Shown piece by piece: positions 63,564-64,000 of a stretch of DNA of 64,000 nucleotides; position 1 is the first letter of the stretch; every line of letters starts with the position of its first letter. Below the pieces are notes generated by a model that saw only the letters and a list, made by a program, of their open reading frames with translations, was not told the origin of the DNA and did no database searches. The position numbers and the translations under genes are program-made. The stretch is from Rubrivivax sp. (lineage in GTDB: Bacteria > Pseudomonadota > Gammaproteobacteria > Burkholderiales > Burkholderiaceae_C): the NCBI GenBank assembly GCA_019635315.1, contig JAHBZT010000004.1, positions 62,001 to 126,000 on the forward strand. Reading direction: 5' to 3'.

Positions 63564-63635
63564 TCGCGCGCTCGCCGCGCGCCGGCCCGGCGCCGGCAGC
63601 CCACCGGCGCGCCTGCGCCGCGATGCGGCGGCGGC

Positions 63636-64000
63636 TCAGACCTGCGAATAGTCGTCCGGCGCGCTGCCGCGGCGCGCCTGCGCCGCCAGCCGCTGCAGCA
63701 GTTCGGCCGCGTCCTCGCCCACCTGCAGCACCTGGTGCTGCGCGCTGGCCAGGAAACCCTCGTCGACGGCCGAGCGCATGAAGGCCAGCAGGCCGTCGAA
63801 ATAGCCCGCGACGTTGAGCAGCCCGATCGGCTGGTCGTGGTAGCCGAGCTGGCGCCAGGTCCACACCTCGTACAGTTCCTCCAGCGTGCCGATGCCGCCG
63901 GGCAGCGCGACGAAGGCGTCGGCTCGCTCGGCCATCATCTGCTTGCGCAGGTGCATGGTCGGCACGACATGCAGTTCGTGCAGGCCGCGGTGGCCGACCT
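63636..64000 (-). CDS. LOG-family (TIGR00730) protein, 5' end outside the window
   Basis: The visible C-terminal part of about 121 residues has the two LOG motifs: the Arg-Lys of MHLRKQMM and PGGIGTLEE. VGHRGLHELHVVPT precedes them in frame up to the window edge. LOG proteins cleave nucleoside monophosphates to base and ribose phosphate (cytokinin-activating type) and are widespread. The start codon lies beyond base 64000. Confidence 0.88.
   Translation of the reverse strand, partial: VGHRGLHELHVVPTMHLRKQMMAERADAFVALPGGIGTLEELYEVWTWRQLGYHDQPIGLLNVAGYFDGLLAFMRSAVDEGFLASAQHQVLQVGEDAAELLQRLAAQARRGSAPDDYSQV

Overview
The window is about 64 kb of very GC-rich DNA (roughly 70 percent or more by eye). 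It looks like chromosome of a betaproteobacterium in the order Burkholderiales, probably near Rubrivivax, Leptothrix or Methylibium. This rests on protein style, on the thrS-infC-rpmI-rplT-pheS-pheT-ihfA-merR order, on a PEP-CTERM exosortase substrate, on the nadE-glnB pair and on the ChrB/ChrA chromate module. The genus is inference. Nearly all of the window is coding. I see no rRNA, CRISPR array, transposase, integrase or plasmid origin, and one tRNA.

Layout. 1-10 kb: a large multi-PAS hybrid histidine kinase, alanine dehydrogenase, a thioesterase, an OmpA-type lipoprotein and a Lon-like protease. 10.1-16.1 kb: a chromate-resistance module (chrB, chrA, a ChrC-like/rhodanese fusion, a Cj0069-like ATP-grasp protein), then a DUF6064 membrane protein and a DMT exporter with a His-rich tail. 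16.3-25.2 kb: GMP reductase, a GGDEF/EAL protein, a UvrD-type helicase, a DUF2007 protein, quinone oxidoreductase, a parvulin isomerase, bolA and msrB. 25.4-31.3 kb: a liv-type ABC importer operon. It is interrupted between livG and livF by about 760 bp of non-coding DNA that contains two inverted copies of a roughly 237-bp element. 31.5-43.2 kb: a long co-directional acyl-CoA catabolism cluster (fadB-like, thiolase, two acyl-CoA dehydrogenases, two SDRs, thioesterase, MDR reductase) that includes a DhlA-like haloalkane dehalogenase. 43.4-49 kb: a PEP-CTERM protein, a flavoprotein, Tex and a patatin-like protein. 49-57.1 kb: the translation operon thrS-infC-rpmI-rplT-pheS-pheT-ihfA-merR and tRNA-Pro(GGG). 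57.3-64 kb: a proton-pumping pyrophosphatase divergent from soluble pyrophosphatase, a FemAB-like protein, nadE, glnB and the 3' part of a LOG-family gene.

How the parts work together. The chromate genes are translationally coupled by ATGA overlaps. They sit behind a 10.1-kb promoter whose 18-bp palindrome is a natural ChrB operator candidate. The liv genes form one importer. The fad-like run could degrade acyl-CoAs, with a dehalogenase perhaps feeding in. hppA and ppa both hydrolyse pyrophosphate, one of them conserving energy.

Most interesting signals. (1) Upstream of thrS lies a 13-codon leader peptide, MTPRTTFFFFTEN, rich in Thr and Phe codons. Mutually exclusive hairpins follow it. This is what attenuation of an operon encoding both threonyl- and phenylalanyl-tRNA synthetases should look like. 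(2) The livG-livF spacer holds two diverged, oppositely oriented copies of one element. In each copy the terminal arms stay complementary although the arms differ between copies. (3) A ChrC-like domain lacking the usual superoxide dismutase metal ligands is fused to a ChrE-like rhodanese. (4) tex carries an in-frame, hairpin-rich insert that shares a 19-mer with the 3' end of bolA.
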